Positions 39,185-48,100 of a DNA stretch of 64,000 bases are shown here, one piece after another (position 1 is the stretch's first letter; each line of letters begins with the position of its first letter). The notes below the pieces were generated by a model that made no database searches, was not told the origin of the DNA, and worked only from the letters and a program-made list of their open reading frames with translations. The position numbers and the translations under genes were made by a program. The stretch is from CAWABB01 sp963780165 (GTDB lineage: Bacteria > Bacteroidota > Ignavibacteria > UBA10030 > UBA6906), in the NCBI GenBank assembly GCA_963780165.1, contig CAWABB010000001.1, positions 434,001-498,000 on the forward strand, written 5' to 3'.

Positions 39185-40038
39185 CTCTTGCTCAGGCGCC
39201 TCCTCATGGCAAGCATGGCGATCGAATTCAGTATGACAATCACCACGAACAGGACAACCCCGGTCGCAAACAGGGCCTCACGGTGAAGCCCGGTGGCGTA
39301 GCTCATCTCGAGGGCGATGTTTGCGGTCAACGATCGGACCGAATCCAGGGCGGAATGAGGGATCTTCACCGCATTGCCGGCCACCATGATCACGGCCATG
39401 GTCTCCCCGATCGCGCGCCCCATGCCCAGGATGATGCTCGCGATAATCCCGGATCTGGCCGCGCGAAACGTGACCATGTGGATTGTCTGCCACACGGTCG
39501 CCCCGAGCGCCAACGAACCTTCACGGTACGAATACGGAACTGCGAGGATCGAATCGATCGAAATGCTGATGATGGTCGGCAGAATCATAATCCCGAGGAT
39601 GATGGACGCCGCAAGAAGCGAAAGGCCCGGGCCCCCGAGAGAGCTCCGGATGAAAGGTGCCAGCACCATCACCCCGATGAAACCGTAGACAACCGACGGA
39701 ATGGCGGCCAGGAGCTCAATCGTGGGTTTGATCACCCGCATGACGGGCCTCGGCGCGAATTCACTGAGAAAGACCGCCCCGGCGATACCAAGCGGTGCGC
39801 CCACAATCATGGCACCCAGTGTTACCCAAAGAGAGGCTGCCACCATCGGGAAGATCCCGAACCTGCCGGATTGGGGTTCCCAGTCGGAGGAAAACAAGAA
39901 ATCCTGGAGACCGTACGAAAGAAGAAAGGGCAGACCCTCCTTGATGATGAACAGTGCGATCAAGAGGAGGGCGGAGATCGCCGAGAAGGCAGTGATGAGC
40001 AGAACCTTCTGGATACCTTTCTCACCGAGTAGCTTCAT
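39181..40038 (-). CDS. pstC: phosphate ABC transporter permease PstC, second system
   Basis: A 285-residue permease of normal length, without the insertion present in the first PstC. Motifs: FPMVAASLWVTLGAMIVGAP, LLAAIPSVVYGFIGVMVLAP, the coupling helix REGSLALGATVWQTIHMVTF, and GMGRAIGETMAVIMVAGNA. It lies 18 bp after pstS and is coupled to pstA by a 4-bp overlap. Confidence 0.94.
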   Translation of the reverse strand: MKLLGEKGIQKVLLITAFSAISALLLIALFIIKEGLPFLLSYGLQDFLFSSDWEPQSGRFGIFPMVAASLWVTLGAMIVGAPLGIAGAVFLSEFAPRPVMRVIKPTIELLAAIPSVVYGFIGVMVLAPFIRSSLGGPGLSLLAASIILGIMILPTIISISIDSILAVPYSYREGSLALGATVWQTIHMVTFRAARSGIIASIILGMGRAIGETMAVIMVAGNAVKIPHSALDSVRSLTANIALEMSYATGLHREALFATGVVLFVVIVILNSIAMLAMRRRLSKR

Positions 40039-40056
40039 CGGGACTCTTCCGTTGGC

Positions 40057-40851
40057 TTACCTGGCCGGGATCAACCCATTTGCCTTAATCGTTTGCTGGC
40101 CCGAAGCGGAGAGGATATAGTCGATAAAATCCTTGATCTCCCCCTGCGGAGTTCCTTTGACCAGAAGATAGATGGGCCTGACCAGCGTGTACTTTCCGGC
40201 AGCGATTGTCTCGTTGGTGCATTCCTCTCCGTCGATCCTCATCGCCTTGATCTTTTCGTTCAAAAGGCCGTGCGAAAGGTAGCCGACGGCATTCGCGTCA
40301 TTCGCGACCGTTTCGCGAATGGTACCGTTGGAATCCTGGATCAGTGCGTCCTTCGTGAGCGTGACCTCGGTGACGATCTGCTCGAACGATGATCGTGTGC
40401 CAGACCCGGCTTCCCGCGAGACGACGGTAATGGGGGCATCCGCCCCGCCCACTCCCTTCCAGTTCCTGATCTTCCCGTTGAAAATGTCCCGTACCTGCTG
40501 AGTGGTGAGATCGGCCATCCCGTTGGCGGGGTTAACCACAACTGCGATCCCATCACGGGCCACAACGATTGCGGTCAACGCCTTTGCGTCCTCTGGAAGC
40601 ACCACGAGATCTGCCATGCCGACTTGTGCTGCTCCCGAAATTGTCGATTGTACGCCGACAGCAGAACCGCCGCCCTGAACTGTAATAGCCACGTTGTCAT
40701 GCGTGCTCATGTACTGTTCGGCCAGTTTTTCTGCAAATGGCTGGAAGGCTGTGGAGCCGGCCAGCGTGATTGCCGTCTTGCCTCTCCCGCACCCGCTACC
40801 CAGCAGGATCGATAGAACCACAAGAGGCAGGAGGATATTCTTTGCATTCAT
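40057..40851 (-). CDS. pstS: phosphate-binding lipoprotein PstS, second system
   Basis: A 264-residue PstS-like receptor. ATG 40851 opens MNAKNILLPLVVLSILLGSG, followed by the lipobox Cys, so this copy is a lipoprotein, unlike the first PstS. Ligand-site motifs: ITLAGSTAFQPFAEKLAEQY, TVQGGGSAVGVQSTISGAA, SREAGSGTRSSFEQIV and ANDANAVGYLSHGLLN. An upstream reading to 40968 is unlikely. The operon pstS-pstC-pstA-pstB-pstB-phoU follows with minimal gaps. Confidence 0.94.
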   Translation of the reverse strand: MNAKNILLPLVVLSILLGSGCGRGKTAITLAGSTAFQPFAEKLAEQYMSTHDNVAITVQGGGSAVGVQSTISGAAQVGMADLVVLPEDAKALTAIVVARDGIAVVVNPANGMADLTTQQVRDIFNGKIRNWKGVGGADAPITVVSREAGSGTRSSFEQIVTEVTLTKDALIQDSNGTIRETVANDANAVGYLSHGLLNEKIKAMRIDGEECTNETIAAGKYTLVRPIYLLVKGTPQGEIKDFIDYILSASGQQTIKANGLIPAR

Positions 40852-41309
40852 TGGAGCCGTCCTTTTTATAAATCGCCGAGTAGGGGAATTCGGGCCCGTC
40901 ATTTGTGTCATCGCGCCGTTGCCCGGGGGGCATACGCATGGCTTGCTCAGAATGAAGGAACTTGGCAATTGGAATGTGAGAACACAGCGTGGGAGGGATA
41001 ATCAAACTGACCCGGAGGAATTTCGGCAAAACATTCTGGACATGCAACGAGAAAAGCAGACCAGAAGGATGAAACCAGACCAAAGGGATGGAATTTCCAA
41101 AGAGTTCCAGGTGGTTACATTCCGCTCGTGATGGACGGATTTGTCAAGCGGGGACAGCGAAGGCAAACTGGGGTGTGAAAGTGGGACTGATCAAGAAGAA
41201 AGCGATGCAAGGAGAACAATGCCCCCCACGTGCCGGCTGGTTCTACATGCTGCCTCGCGAGGGGGGTGGCGGTGAGACGCCGTTCAGACGCGGCATGGAA
41301 TGGCGGAAC
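40852..41309. other. 458-bp gap upstream of the second pst operon
   Basis: Should hold the promoter of the second pst operon. No repeat of GTTA(A/C)G at 11-bp spacing is present on either strand, unlike the other phosphate promoters of the window. No clear -35/-10 pair, terminator or coding sequence was found; the plus-strand open frames here are low-complexity shadows. Confidence 0.5.
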
Positions 41310-41711
41310 CTATCTCTCCAGATCTACCCTCCACCGCCCATCTTCGTGCACAACCACCATCATGCTGCGCTCAACGGTGCTGTCGGCGAATACCATCGAC
41401 ACGTCGACGAGCGCCTCACGGGCGTCGCCAGCGTCGCCGGAGTAGGTCACCCGCCTGAGACCGCCCCGGCGACGCATCCGCATCACGGCCGACGAAAGAA
41501 CCTCTGCCAGCGCGTCCCTTCCCACCTGCCTCACCAAACGCGCTGGCAGCAATTCAAACAATAGAGGCAACGACCCGTGTGAGAGACGAAAGAGAAACTC
41601 CTGGATCGTCGCCACAGGAGAGTCGAGCGTCGTGTGTGATCCCGCCGCCATGCCGCCCCCCGCAACCGGCACGACGACATCCTGGAGCATCATCGCAGAA
41701 TCTGTTTCCAT
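41310..41711 (-). CDS. small NTF2-like protein (DUF4878-like), probable Pho-regulon member
   Basis: A 133-residue protein from ATG 41711, with GAGGG before it. It has a helical front (ATIQEFLFRLSHGSLPLLFE, LVRQVGRDALAEVLSSAVMR) and a three-strand end with GDAGDAREALVDVSMVF and MVVVHEDGRWRVDLER, the pattern of NTF2-like/DUF4878 domains. No signal peptide is visible from this start; a longer TTG start at 41771 would overlap the promoter. A Pho box lies 45-110 bp upstream. Family assignment is by fold pattern only; function unknown. Confidence 0.6.
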   Translation of the reverse strand: METDSAMMLQDVVVPVAGGGMAAGSHTTLDSPVATIQEFLFRLSHGSLPLLFELLPARLVRQVGRDALAEVLSSAVMRMRRRGGLRRVTYSGDAGDAREALVDVSMVFADSTVERSMMVVVHEDGRWRVDLER

Positions 41712-41755
41712 CCATCCCTCAAGAGCAGTGAGTCGTTGCCGTGTGTTCGCAGGGG

Positions 41756-41821
41756 AATATACGAAGTACAAGGGCCCGGGATGTTACGGAACCGTTAGGT
41801 TTGTGTGAAGAAATTGTTACG
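41756..41821 (-). promoter_or_regulatory. Pho-box promoter of the NTF2-like gene
   Basis: Minus-strand half-sites CGTAACA, CTTCACA, CCTAACG, CGTAACA at exact 11-bp spacing (plus-strand starts 41783, 41794, 41805, 41816). The nearest good -10 is TATATT at 41761-41756, 20 nt (9+11) beyond the last half-site, keeping the helical phase. The box abuts the terminator of the cargo gene to its right. Confidence 0.7.
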
Positions 41822-41825
41822 CTGA

Positions 41826-41864
41826 AAAATGCGAAGCCCCGTCCCGGAAGCGGGGCGGGGCTTC
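41826..41864 (-). terminator. intrinsic terminator after the T9SS cargo gene
   Basis: Stem GAAGCCCCGTCCC (41833-41845) with GGGGCGGGGCTTC (41852-41864), one G-U pair, followed on the minus strand by GCATTTTTC. It lies 25 bp after the stop codon at 41890. Confidence 0.9.
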
Positions 41865-41889
41865 GTGCGTGTGGGAATCGAATCGCGGG

Positions 41890-44800
41890 TTACTTCAACA
41901 GCATCATCTTCTGCGTGATGGCTGTCGTCGGGGTCTGCAACCGGTACACGTACATCCCGGAAGCCAGACCCGACGCGTCGAACGTGGTCTCGTACGAGCC
42001 CGGCAGCAGGTCCGCATTCACCAGCGTCGCCACCTCTTCGCCCAGCACGTTGTAGATCCTCAACGTCACGCGCTCACGGTTCGCGATCGCGTAGCGGATG
42101 CGCGTGGTCGGGTTGAATGGATTCGGGTAGTTCTGGTCAAGCTTGAATCCGGCCGGAATCCCGGAGACCACGCCCTCGTCCTCCACACCGGTCACCGGTT
42201 GCACTTCGTAGTTCGCGTTCTGTGGGTCGAAATTTGTCCAGTTGGCTGTCCATTGACGGCTCATAGGCGTTGCCGGGTCGAAGGCGCCGCGGTAGGTCAC
42301 CACGTCCAGCCCGGCAAGCTTCGGCAGGCTGAAGTCCGCGCTCCCGATCAGCTCCGAGCCGGGCGCCGGTACCGGGTTCGGGTTCGTCAGATCGCTCATG
42401 TCCGTCAACCCCACCGCGCTCGGGTTCCTCGTAGCCGACCCGAGGTTGTTGTATCCCGCCGTGTTGAACCACCCCGTCACTCCCGCCCACTGACCCTCGT
42501 CATGCACGGAGGTCGAGCCCGACGGCATCACGCTGGCCGTGAAGCTCACACTCCGCATCTGCAGCGTGTCGCCCGTGGCGGCCGCAATCGTGTTCACGTC
42601 CCGCAGACGAAGACCCCACGGATAACCCGTGATCACCGTGTTGTAAATGCTCTCCCGTGTCGACCGCCGCAGCAGCGCGCCGTACTCGAACTTGTTCCCC
42701 GCCGGCAGGTTCCCCACCAGCGCATCCGTCCGCTCCGGGCCCACCAGCGTCACGTTCGAAAACACCGGCTCCGTCCACGGCAGGTCCGTCGAGGTCGCCG
42801 ACCCGTCGTTGTCCGACTCGAACCCGTTGCTCTGACCCGTCGGATCCCAACGGTTCTGATCCCGCAGACCGAAAGCGTACTGCACTTTCCCCTTCCAGCC
42901 GAAGTCCGTATCGAACTCGTCGTCCGTCCCCCCGACCGCCACAAGGTACTTCGCGTCCACCGTCCCGCCGAACCACTCGTACGAGTCGTCGTCCGAATAG
43001 CTCACCTGCACGTGGTGGATCTCCGTCCCGCGGCCAACACCACCCATCGTCAACCCGTTCACCTCGTTGTTCAGCTGGAACCGGTACCCCGGAAACTCGA
43101 TCCGCACATACCGGAACACCCCGCTGTTGTCGTTCGGGTCCGTCCCGCCGTACGACCCGCCGATGATCCCCCCTTCAATCAGCGGCTCCACCTTGTTCAC
43201 CGGCGCACGGCCCAGGATCAGCACCCCGCCCCAGTCGCCTGAATTCCGCAACCCCGCAGGCCTGTTGCTCGTGAAAACAACCGGTCGCTCCTCCGTGCCT
43301 GTGGCAAACACCTGTGCGCCGCGAGACACGACGAGGCACGCAGCCGTATCACCGCGGACAACCGTGCCGGCCGGGACGGTCAGCGCATACGTCGAATCCA
43401 CATAGTAGAGGCCGGTCAACACGTACGCCGTGTCTGCCGATAGCGTGCGGTTCCAGCTCTGATAGTACGGCGTCCGGCCGGAGTTCAGTCCGGGACCGAG
43501 CACCACGACCGGCCTCACCGTACGAGCACGGTAGTCCGTCACCTGGGGATTGAAGTTGGTCCAATCCGCGGTCCACTGTTCGCTCATAGGCGTTGCCGGG
43601 TCGAAGGCGCCGCGGTAGGTCACCACGTCCAGCCCGGCAAGCTTCGGCAGGCTGAAGTCCGCGCTCCCGATCAGCTCCGAGCCGGGCGCCGGTACCGGGT
43701 TCGGGTTCGTCAGATCGCTCATGTCCGTCAACCCCACCGCGCTCGGGTTCCTCGTAGCCGACCCGAGGTTGTTGTATCCCGCCGTGTTGAACCACCCCGT
43801 CACTCCCGCCCACTGACCCTCGTCATGCACGGAGGTCGAGCCCGACGGCATCACGCTGGCCGTGAAGCTCACACTCCGCATCTGCAGCGTGTCGCCCGTG
43901 GCGGCCGCAATCGTGTTCACGTCCCGCAGACGAAGACCCCACGGATAACCCGTGATCACCGTGTTGTAAATGCTCTCCCGTGTCGACCGCCGCAGCAGCG
44001 CGCCGTACTCGAACTTGTTCCCCGCCGGCAGGTTCCCCACCAGCGCATCCGTCCGCTCCGGGCCCACCAGCGTCACGTTCGAAAACACCGGCTCCGTCCA
44101 CGGCAGGTCCGTCGAGGTCGCCGACCCGTCGTTGTCCGACTCGAACCCGTTGCTCTGACCCGTCGGATCCCAACGGTTCTGATCCCGCAGACCGAAAGCG
44201 TACTGCACTTTCCCCTTCCAGCCGAAGTCCGTATCGAACTCGTCGTCCGTCCCCCCGACCGCCACAAGGTACTTCGCGTCCACCGTCCCGCCGAACCACT
44301 CGTACGAGTCGTCGTCCGAATAGCTCACCTGCACGTGGTGGATCTCCGTCCCGCGGCCAACACCACCCATCGTCAACCCGTTCACCTCGTTGTTCAGCTG
44401 GAACCGGTACCCCGGAAACTCGATCCGCACATACCGGAACACCCCGCTGTTGTCGTTCGGGTCCGTCCCGCCGTACGACCCGCCGATGATCCCCCCTTCA
44501 ATCAGCGGCTCCACCTTGTTCACCGGCGCACGGCCCAGGATCAGCACCCCGCCCCAGTCGCCTGAATTCCGCAACCCCGCAGGCCTGTTGCTCGTGAAAA
44601 CGATGGGATTTCCCTTCTGGCCCGGCGCATAGATCTGAGCACCACGGGAGACGATGAGACATGCCGCGGTGTCGCCGAAGATGGTCGTCCCGGGCTGGAT
44701 CGTCAGGGAGTAGGTTGAATCGACATAGTAGAGGCCGGTCAACACGTACGCCGTGTCTGCCGACAGCGTACGGTTCCAGCTCTGATAGTACGGCGTCCGG

Positions 44801-44898
44801 CCGGAGTTCAGGCCGGGGCCGAGCACGACTTCAGGCAGCTGTGCCAGTGCCGGCACACCGACCGCAAACAGTGCAATCATCAGAAGAAGACGTTTCAT
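41890..44898 (-). CDS. T9SS cargo protein made of two near-identical tandem domains
   Basis: A 1002-residue surface or secreted protein from ATG 44898. Signal peptide MKRLLLMIALFAVGVPALA is followed by two copies of a 441-residue domain (VVLGPGLNSGRTPYYQSWNR, FTSNRPAGLRNSGDWGGVLI, GGTDPNDNSGVFRYVRIEF, GVGRGTEIHHVQVSYSDDDS), then a 75-residue Por/T9SS sorting domain (QNYPNPFNPTTRIRYAIA, LRIYNVLGEEVATLVN, ending QKMMLLK). 1020 bp of each copy are identical, so the duplication is very recent or maintained by conversion. Related one-domain proteins exist in Bacteroidota-type genomes, without a known activity. It lies 57 bp after the TonB-dependent receptor, apparently cotranscribed under its Pho box, suggesting a surface partner in phosphate or organophosphate capture. 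Confidence 0.88.
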   Translation of the reverse strand: MKRLLLMIALFAVGVPALAQLPEVVLGPGLNSGRTPYYQSWNRTLSADTAYVLTGLYYVDSTYSLTIQPGTTIFGDTAACLIVSRGAQIYAPGQKGNPIVFTSNRPAGLRNSGDWGGVLILGRAPVNKVEPLIEGGIIGGSYGGTDPNDNSGVFRYVRIEFPGYRFQLNNEVNGLTMGGVGRGTEIHHVQVSYSDDDSYEWFGGTVDAKYLVAVGGTDDEFDTDFGWKGKVQYAFGLRDQNRWDPTGQSNGFESDNDGSATSTDLPWTEPVFSNVTLVGPERTDALVGNLPAGNKFEYGALLRRSTRESIYNTVITGYPWGLRLRDVNTIAAATGDTLQMRSVSFTASVMPSGSTSVHDEGQWAGVTGWFNTAGYNNLGSATRNPSAVGLTDMSDLTNPNPVPAPGSELIGSADFSLPKLAGLDVVTYRGAFDPATPMSEQWTADWTNFNPQVTDYRARTVRPVVVLGPGLNSGRTPYYQSWNRTLSADTAYVLTGLYYVDSTYALTVPAGTVVRGDTAACLVVSRGAQVFATGTEERPVVFTSNRPAGLRNSGDWGGVLILGRAPVNKVEPLIEGGIIGGSYGGTDPNDNSGVFRYVRIEFPGYRFQLNNEVNGLTMGGVGRGTEIHHVQVSYSDDDSYEWFGGTVDAKYLVAVGGTDDEFDTDFGWKGKVQYAFGLRDQNRWDPTGQSNGFESDNDGSATSTDLPWTEPVFSNVTLVGPERTDALVGNLPAGNKFEYGALLRRSTRESIYNTVITGYPWGLRLRDVNTIAAATGDTLQMRSVSFTASVMPSGSTSVHDEGQWAGVTGWFNTAGYNNLGSATRNPSAVGLTDMSDLTNPNPVPAPGSELIGSADFSLPKLAGLDVVTYRGAFDPATPMSRQWTANWTNFDPQNANYEVQPVTGVEDEGVVSGIPAGFKLDQNYPNPFNPTTRIRYAIANRERVTLRIYNVLGEEVATLVNADLLPGSYETTFDASGLASGMYVYRLQTPTTAITQKMMLLK
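42259..43278. repeat. 1020-bp perfect direct repeat, copy A
   Basis: Matches 43582-44601 at an offset of 1323 bp (441 codons), inside the T9SS cargo gene. Identity stops abruptly at both ends; the flanking 303 bp of each unit is similar but diverged. All three reading frames that can be compared across it translate identically in both copies. Confidence 0.93.
43582..44601. repeat. 1020-bp perfect direct repeat, copy B
   Basis: Second copy of the repeat at 42259-43278. It encodes the N-terminal of the two domains (the gene reads on the minus strand). Confidence 0.93.
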
Positions 44899-44955
44899 GC
44901 GTTGTCCCTTGTGTATGGAGAGTGTACGAATAGGATTCTTTTGCACAGAATTCTT

Positions 44956-47667
44956 TTACAGAGTCAGCGAGAACGTGAGCGACGCCTCGCGGGCTTCCTT
45001 GTTGAATCCGAAGAAGACCTGTTCCTCGCCGGTCGTGTAGCGCGTTTCTTTCCCGAGGAGGTTCTTGAACGCAAGGCGCGCCTCCATGAATGTCGTGATG
45101 CGCTGGGTCACCGACAGGTCGAGCAGGTCGCGGGGCTCTTCGTAGACGTCCTGGTCACGCACGTCGCCGACGGAGCGCAGCCGGCGGCCGAACTTGTTGT
45201 ACAGAACGCTCACCGAGGTCCCCCACTCCGGCTCAACGAAGTAGACCCCCAGGTTGATCATCCAGGGACTCTGCCCCTGCATCGGCCGCGTCTCCTGCGT
45301 GTAGATCGCGTTCCCCTGCGCATCGGTCCGCGCATCGGTGTATTCGATCTCGGAGAAGATCCGCGTGTAGTTGCCTGTCAGCGACAGGTTGCTCAGGAAC
45401 CCGCCGAGGAAGCGCAGCGATTTCCGGAACTCGAGCTCCACGCCGTAATTCTTGCCGGACGGGGAGTTGAACCAGGTCTGGACGTACCGGTCGGGCGCCG
45501 GGATCAGGCGCTCCTCGATGGCGCTCGAGAACTGCTTGTAGAAGAAGCTTGCCGCAACGACTTCGCCGATGTCCGGGAAGACCTCGTAGCGGAAGTCGTA
45601 GTTGTGAATGTACGCGCGGCCCAGGTCCGAGTTGCCGATGACGTTCTGATCCTGGTTGAAATCCAGGTAGAGCACGTTGGCGAACTCGCGGAACTCAGGC
45701 CTGTTCACCGAGTGATACATGGCCAGCCTCAGGTTCATGATGTCGTTCATGATATAGGTGAGGTTGGCCGACGGGAGCAGGTCGGCGACGTTCAGGGTGG
45801 AGGTCTGAGGGGTCGGATCGTCCACCGCGGTCGGGGACGTAACCCGCATCCTGTTGTTTTCAAGCCGGGCGCCGCCGGCGAATCGGAAAAGCTGGCCTGC
45901 GATCTCAAACGGGAGGTCAGCCATCGCATAGTAGGCGTTCAGATCGTTCCGTCCGTCGTAGGCTCCGGTAAATGTCGTGGAGGAGACGAATGAGAACTTG
46001 CCGGGGTCGTAGTTCGGTGTCCGGAAGATGCTGTCCAGAGGCTGAAGCACCAGCGAGAAGTACTGCGGATTCCGGCTGCCAAGCGTCGAGTATGCCTCGA
46101 TCCCGTAGGTGCGCTGGCGAAGTTCGTACTGTGCGCCCACCTTCAGCTTGGTCTCGGCGACCGGGTAGGTGAGGTCAACGCGCGCGCCCCGTGTCTTCTC
46201 GTACAGATCGGACCAGGTTCGGTAATTCTCCCCGAGCGAGTAGGGACCCGAGCTTCGCGTGTACTCGACCTGTTTCCGGTCCGGTTCCTCGGCACTCGAA
46301 GAGCTGTAGTACCCCTTCCATTCGGCCTCCATGCCGTTGAGCGCGGGGAGAAGGTGTGTGCCTCCTACCTGCACGAGATAGAGCGACCGCTCGTTCCACT
46401 GCACCGCCGTACGCTCGGCATCGCTTCCCGAATAATTGACGCCGCCGAACTGGGAAACCTTGTCCTCTGCAGCCTGGTTGTAGCTGTTCTTGATGCTGAA
46501 CTTGTGCAGCCCGCCGACCTTGTAGTTCAGGTCGAGCAGGCCGGACCAGAGGATCGAATAGTCATCCCGCGTGCCATCGAACCGGAATGCGGGCGTGGCT
46601 CCCTGGACGTACGTGGGCGCGATGCTGAATTCGTTCCTCTCGAATTCACGGCCGTAGGCGAACGCGCCGATATATCCGAATTCGTTCGATTCGCCCACCG
46701 GCAGGCGGTCACCGAGCGCAAGGTTGATGCGCGATGTGATAGGCGCCGTGCTGGAGCGTGGAGCCCAGGTGTTCGGCAGCGACTGTGCCAGCTGTTGCGG
46801 AGCAAGATTGCCGCCGGGAAGGCTTCTGGTCCCGTCGTCGACCCCGAGGAAGTCCCGATCCCCGCCCTGGGAGCGGAGGAATGTGTTGCCCGTCGTAATG
46901 GACGAATACCCGCCAGAGAAGCTCAGCTTGGCCAGGAAGGCCGAGGGGAAGTCCAGCGTGTTCACCTGCACGAACCCGCCGCTGAAATCGCCCGGCAGGT
47001 CCGGCGTCGCCGTCTTCACGACGACGGTGTTCTCCAGCAGGCTGGATGGAACCAGGTCGAACGAGAAACTCTTGCGGTCCACTTCGGTATTCGTGCTGGA
47101 GACCGACACGCCGTTCAGCGCCGTTCCGTTGTAGCGGTCCGTGACGCCACGGACGTACACGAATTTGTCGTCCACAACGGTGAGCCCGGTTACGCGCTTG
47201 AGCGCATCTCCCGAGGTCGCATCGGGCGCCTTCCGGATCTGCTCCGCGCTGATGGCATCGCCGATCGTGGCCGACTTCTTCCTGTCCGCCAGCACAGACG
47301 CTTCTGTCGAGAGGACCCGTTCGGCCGTCACGACGACTTCGTCCTGCTGGAAATCCTCAGAGGTGAGGTTGATGTCGAGCTTGAGATTGTCCCCGGCAAT
47401 CACCTCGACGGCGGATACCACCTGAGCAGTATAGCCGACATAGGAGAACCTGACGGAGTAGGTTCCCGGCGGGACGTTGCGGATAGTGAATTTTCCGTCA
47501 ATATCCGTGGAGCCGCCCAGATTGGTGCCGACCAGCAAAACGTTGGCCCCGACAAGCTCTTCGCCCGACTTGTTGTCGTGCACCTTGCCATAAAGGGAAC
47601 CCGTTTGCGCGACCGCGCCCGCGGTGAAGAGAAGCGTGGTGGCAACCAGTGTCACAAGTACCTTCAT
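44956..47667 (-). CDS. TonB-dependent outer-membrane receptor
   Basis: A 903-residue receptor. Signal peptide MKVLVTLVATTLLFTAGAVA from ATG 47667; CarboxypepD_reg-like domain (GSLYGKVHDNKSGEELVGAN, ADIDGKF-type GSTDIDGKFTIRNVPPGTYS, residues 22-105); TonB box DEVVVTAERV near 120; plug domain (IRKAPDATSGDALKRVTGLT, FVYVRGVTDRYNGTALNGVS); and a 22-strand barrel ending LTFSLTL with a hydrophobic last strand. The longer frame to 47757 adds no signal-like sequence. It is followed by the T9SS cargo gene. The Pho-box promoter 136 bp upstream implies induction by phosphate limitation; the ligand is unknown but may be a phosphorylated compound. Confidence 0.93.
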   Translation of the reverse strand: MKVLVTLVATTLLFTAGAVAQTGSLYGKVHDNKSGEELVGANVLLVGTNLGGSTDIDGKFTIRNVPPGTYSVRFSYVGYTAQVVSAVEVIAGDNLKLDINLTSEDFQQDEVVVTAERVLSTEASVLADRKKSATIGDAISAEQIRKAPDATSGDALKRVTGLTVVDDKFVYVRGVTDRYNGTALNGVSVSSTNTEVDRKSFSFDLVPSSLLENTVVVKTATPDLPGDFSGGFVQVNTLDFPSAFLAKLSFSGGYSSITTGNTFLRSQGGDRDFLGVDDGTRSLPGGNLAPQQLAQSLPNTWAPRSSTAPITSRINLALGDRLPVGESNEFGYIGAFAYGREFERNEFSIAPTYVQGATPAFRFDGTRDDYSILWSGLLDLNYKVGGLHKFSIKNSYNQAAEDKVSQFGGVNYSGSDAERTAVQWNERSLYLVQVGGTHLLPALNGMEAEWKGYYSSSSAEEPDRKQVEYTRSSGPYSLGENYRTWSDLYEKTRGARVDLTYPVAETKLKVGAQYELRQRTYGIEAYSTLGSRNPQYFSLVLQPLDSIFRTPNYDPGKFSFVSSTTFTGAYDGRNDLNAYYAMADLPFEIAGQLFRFAGGARLENNRMRVTSPTAVDDPTPQTSTLNVADLLPSANLTYIMNDIMNLRLAMYHSVNRPEFREFANVLYLDFNQDQNVIGNSDLGRAYIHNYDFRYEVFPDIGEVVAASFFYKQFSSAIEERLIPAPDRYVQTWFNSPSGKNYGVELEFRKSLRFLGGFLSNLSLTGNYTRIFSEIEYTDARTDAQGNAIYTQETRPMQGQSPWMINLGVYFVEPEWGTSVSVLYNKFGRRLRSVGDVRDQDVYEEPRDLLDLSVTQRITTFMEARLAFKNLLGKETRYTTGEEQVFFGFNKEAREASLTFSLTL

Positions 47668-47802
47668 CGCGTATTCTTTCCTGACCCTGAACGTGTGTGT
47701 TGAACTGAACCCCGCGAAAAAGCGAGGGACCACCATGACCGGCCTCCTCCCGGGCATGATGTCGAGGCAGAAACGAGAAGGAGTACCTCCTGAAGCAGTG
47801 CA

Positions 47803-47858
47803 AATATAGCCGTTGTATATTAACTGACTGTTACCCCCGCGTTATGAAATTGTTATGT
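47803..47858 (-). promoter_or_regulatory. Pho-box promoter of the receptor-cargo operon
   Basis: Minus-strand half-sites CATAACA, CATAACG, GGTAACA and a weaker GTTAAAT at 11-bp spacing (plus-strand GTTA at 47831, 47842, 47853). TATATT (47808-47803), reading on as TATATTTG, follows after 10 nt. The ATG is at 47667, so the leader is about 130 nt. Confidence 0.75.
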
Positions 47859-47873
47859 GTAGCTCGCCTGCTG

Positions 47874-47924
47874 AAAAAGCGAAGCCCCGGAAGGACAGGG
47901 GTCAGGAACTGTCTCCAGGGCTTC
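47874..47924 (-). terminator. intrinsic terminator beside the receptor promoter
   Basis: On the minus strand GAAGCCC...GACAG pairs with CTGTC...GGGCTTC and is followed by GCTTTTTC. It resembles the terminator at 41826-41864 (shared GCTGAAAAA-GCGAAGCCCC on the plus strand) and likewise sits directly beside a Pho box. No minus-strand gene ends here, so it would stop the transcript from 48101. Confidence 0.8.
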
Positions 47925-48094
47925 TTTTCCTGCCCAACAAGGAGGATTGGGAGGAACATTTCGAAAGGCTCAATACACAGGGTTCACTTCACATAGGGCT
48001 CACTTCGACTGGTGCACTGCGACGGATTTGCCGCGACGGGTGCGTTGCGACGGGTTCGCTGGCACATGATCTGAGCGTAGCACTCGCTCGATGA
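47875..48094 (-). ncRNA. candidate Pho-regulated small RNA, about 220 nt
   Basis: Bounded by a Pho-box promoter (48101-48155; start near 48094) and an intrinsic terminator (47874-47924). No ORF with a ribosome site was found in this span on the minus strand; the one 34-codon ATG frame begins at 48099, upstream of the predicted start. The middle is a degenerate 14-bp repeat. Expression is inferred only. Confidence 0.35.
47980..48065. repeat. degenerate 14-bp tandem repeat, about six units
   Basis: Units GGGCTCACTTCGAC, TGGTGCACTGCGAC, GGATTTGCCGCGAC, GGGTGCGTTGCGAC, GGGTTCGCTGGCAC follow head to tail from 47996, preceded by a related 16-bp unit at 47980. The core is GG(N)TxxxCTxCGAC. It lies inside the candidate small RNA. 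Confidence 0.7.
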
Positions 48095-48100
48095 CCCATG

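Noticed and set aside
40866..40871. TTTATA as the -10 of the second pst operon
   Set aside because: It would place the transcription start inside the ribosome site of pstS.
42137..44565. Several paired frames inside the cargo gene (for example 42500-42976 and 43823-44299)
   Set aside because: They are the same shadow frame seen twice because of the tandem duplication; useful only as proof that the copies are identical.
47855..48094. 79-codon plus-strand frame between the receptor and the small lipoprotein
   Set aside because: It runs through the terminator hairpin and the 14-bp repeat, and has no ribosome site or recognisable motif.
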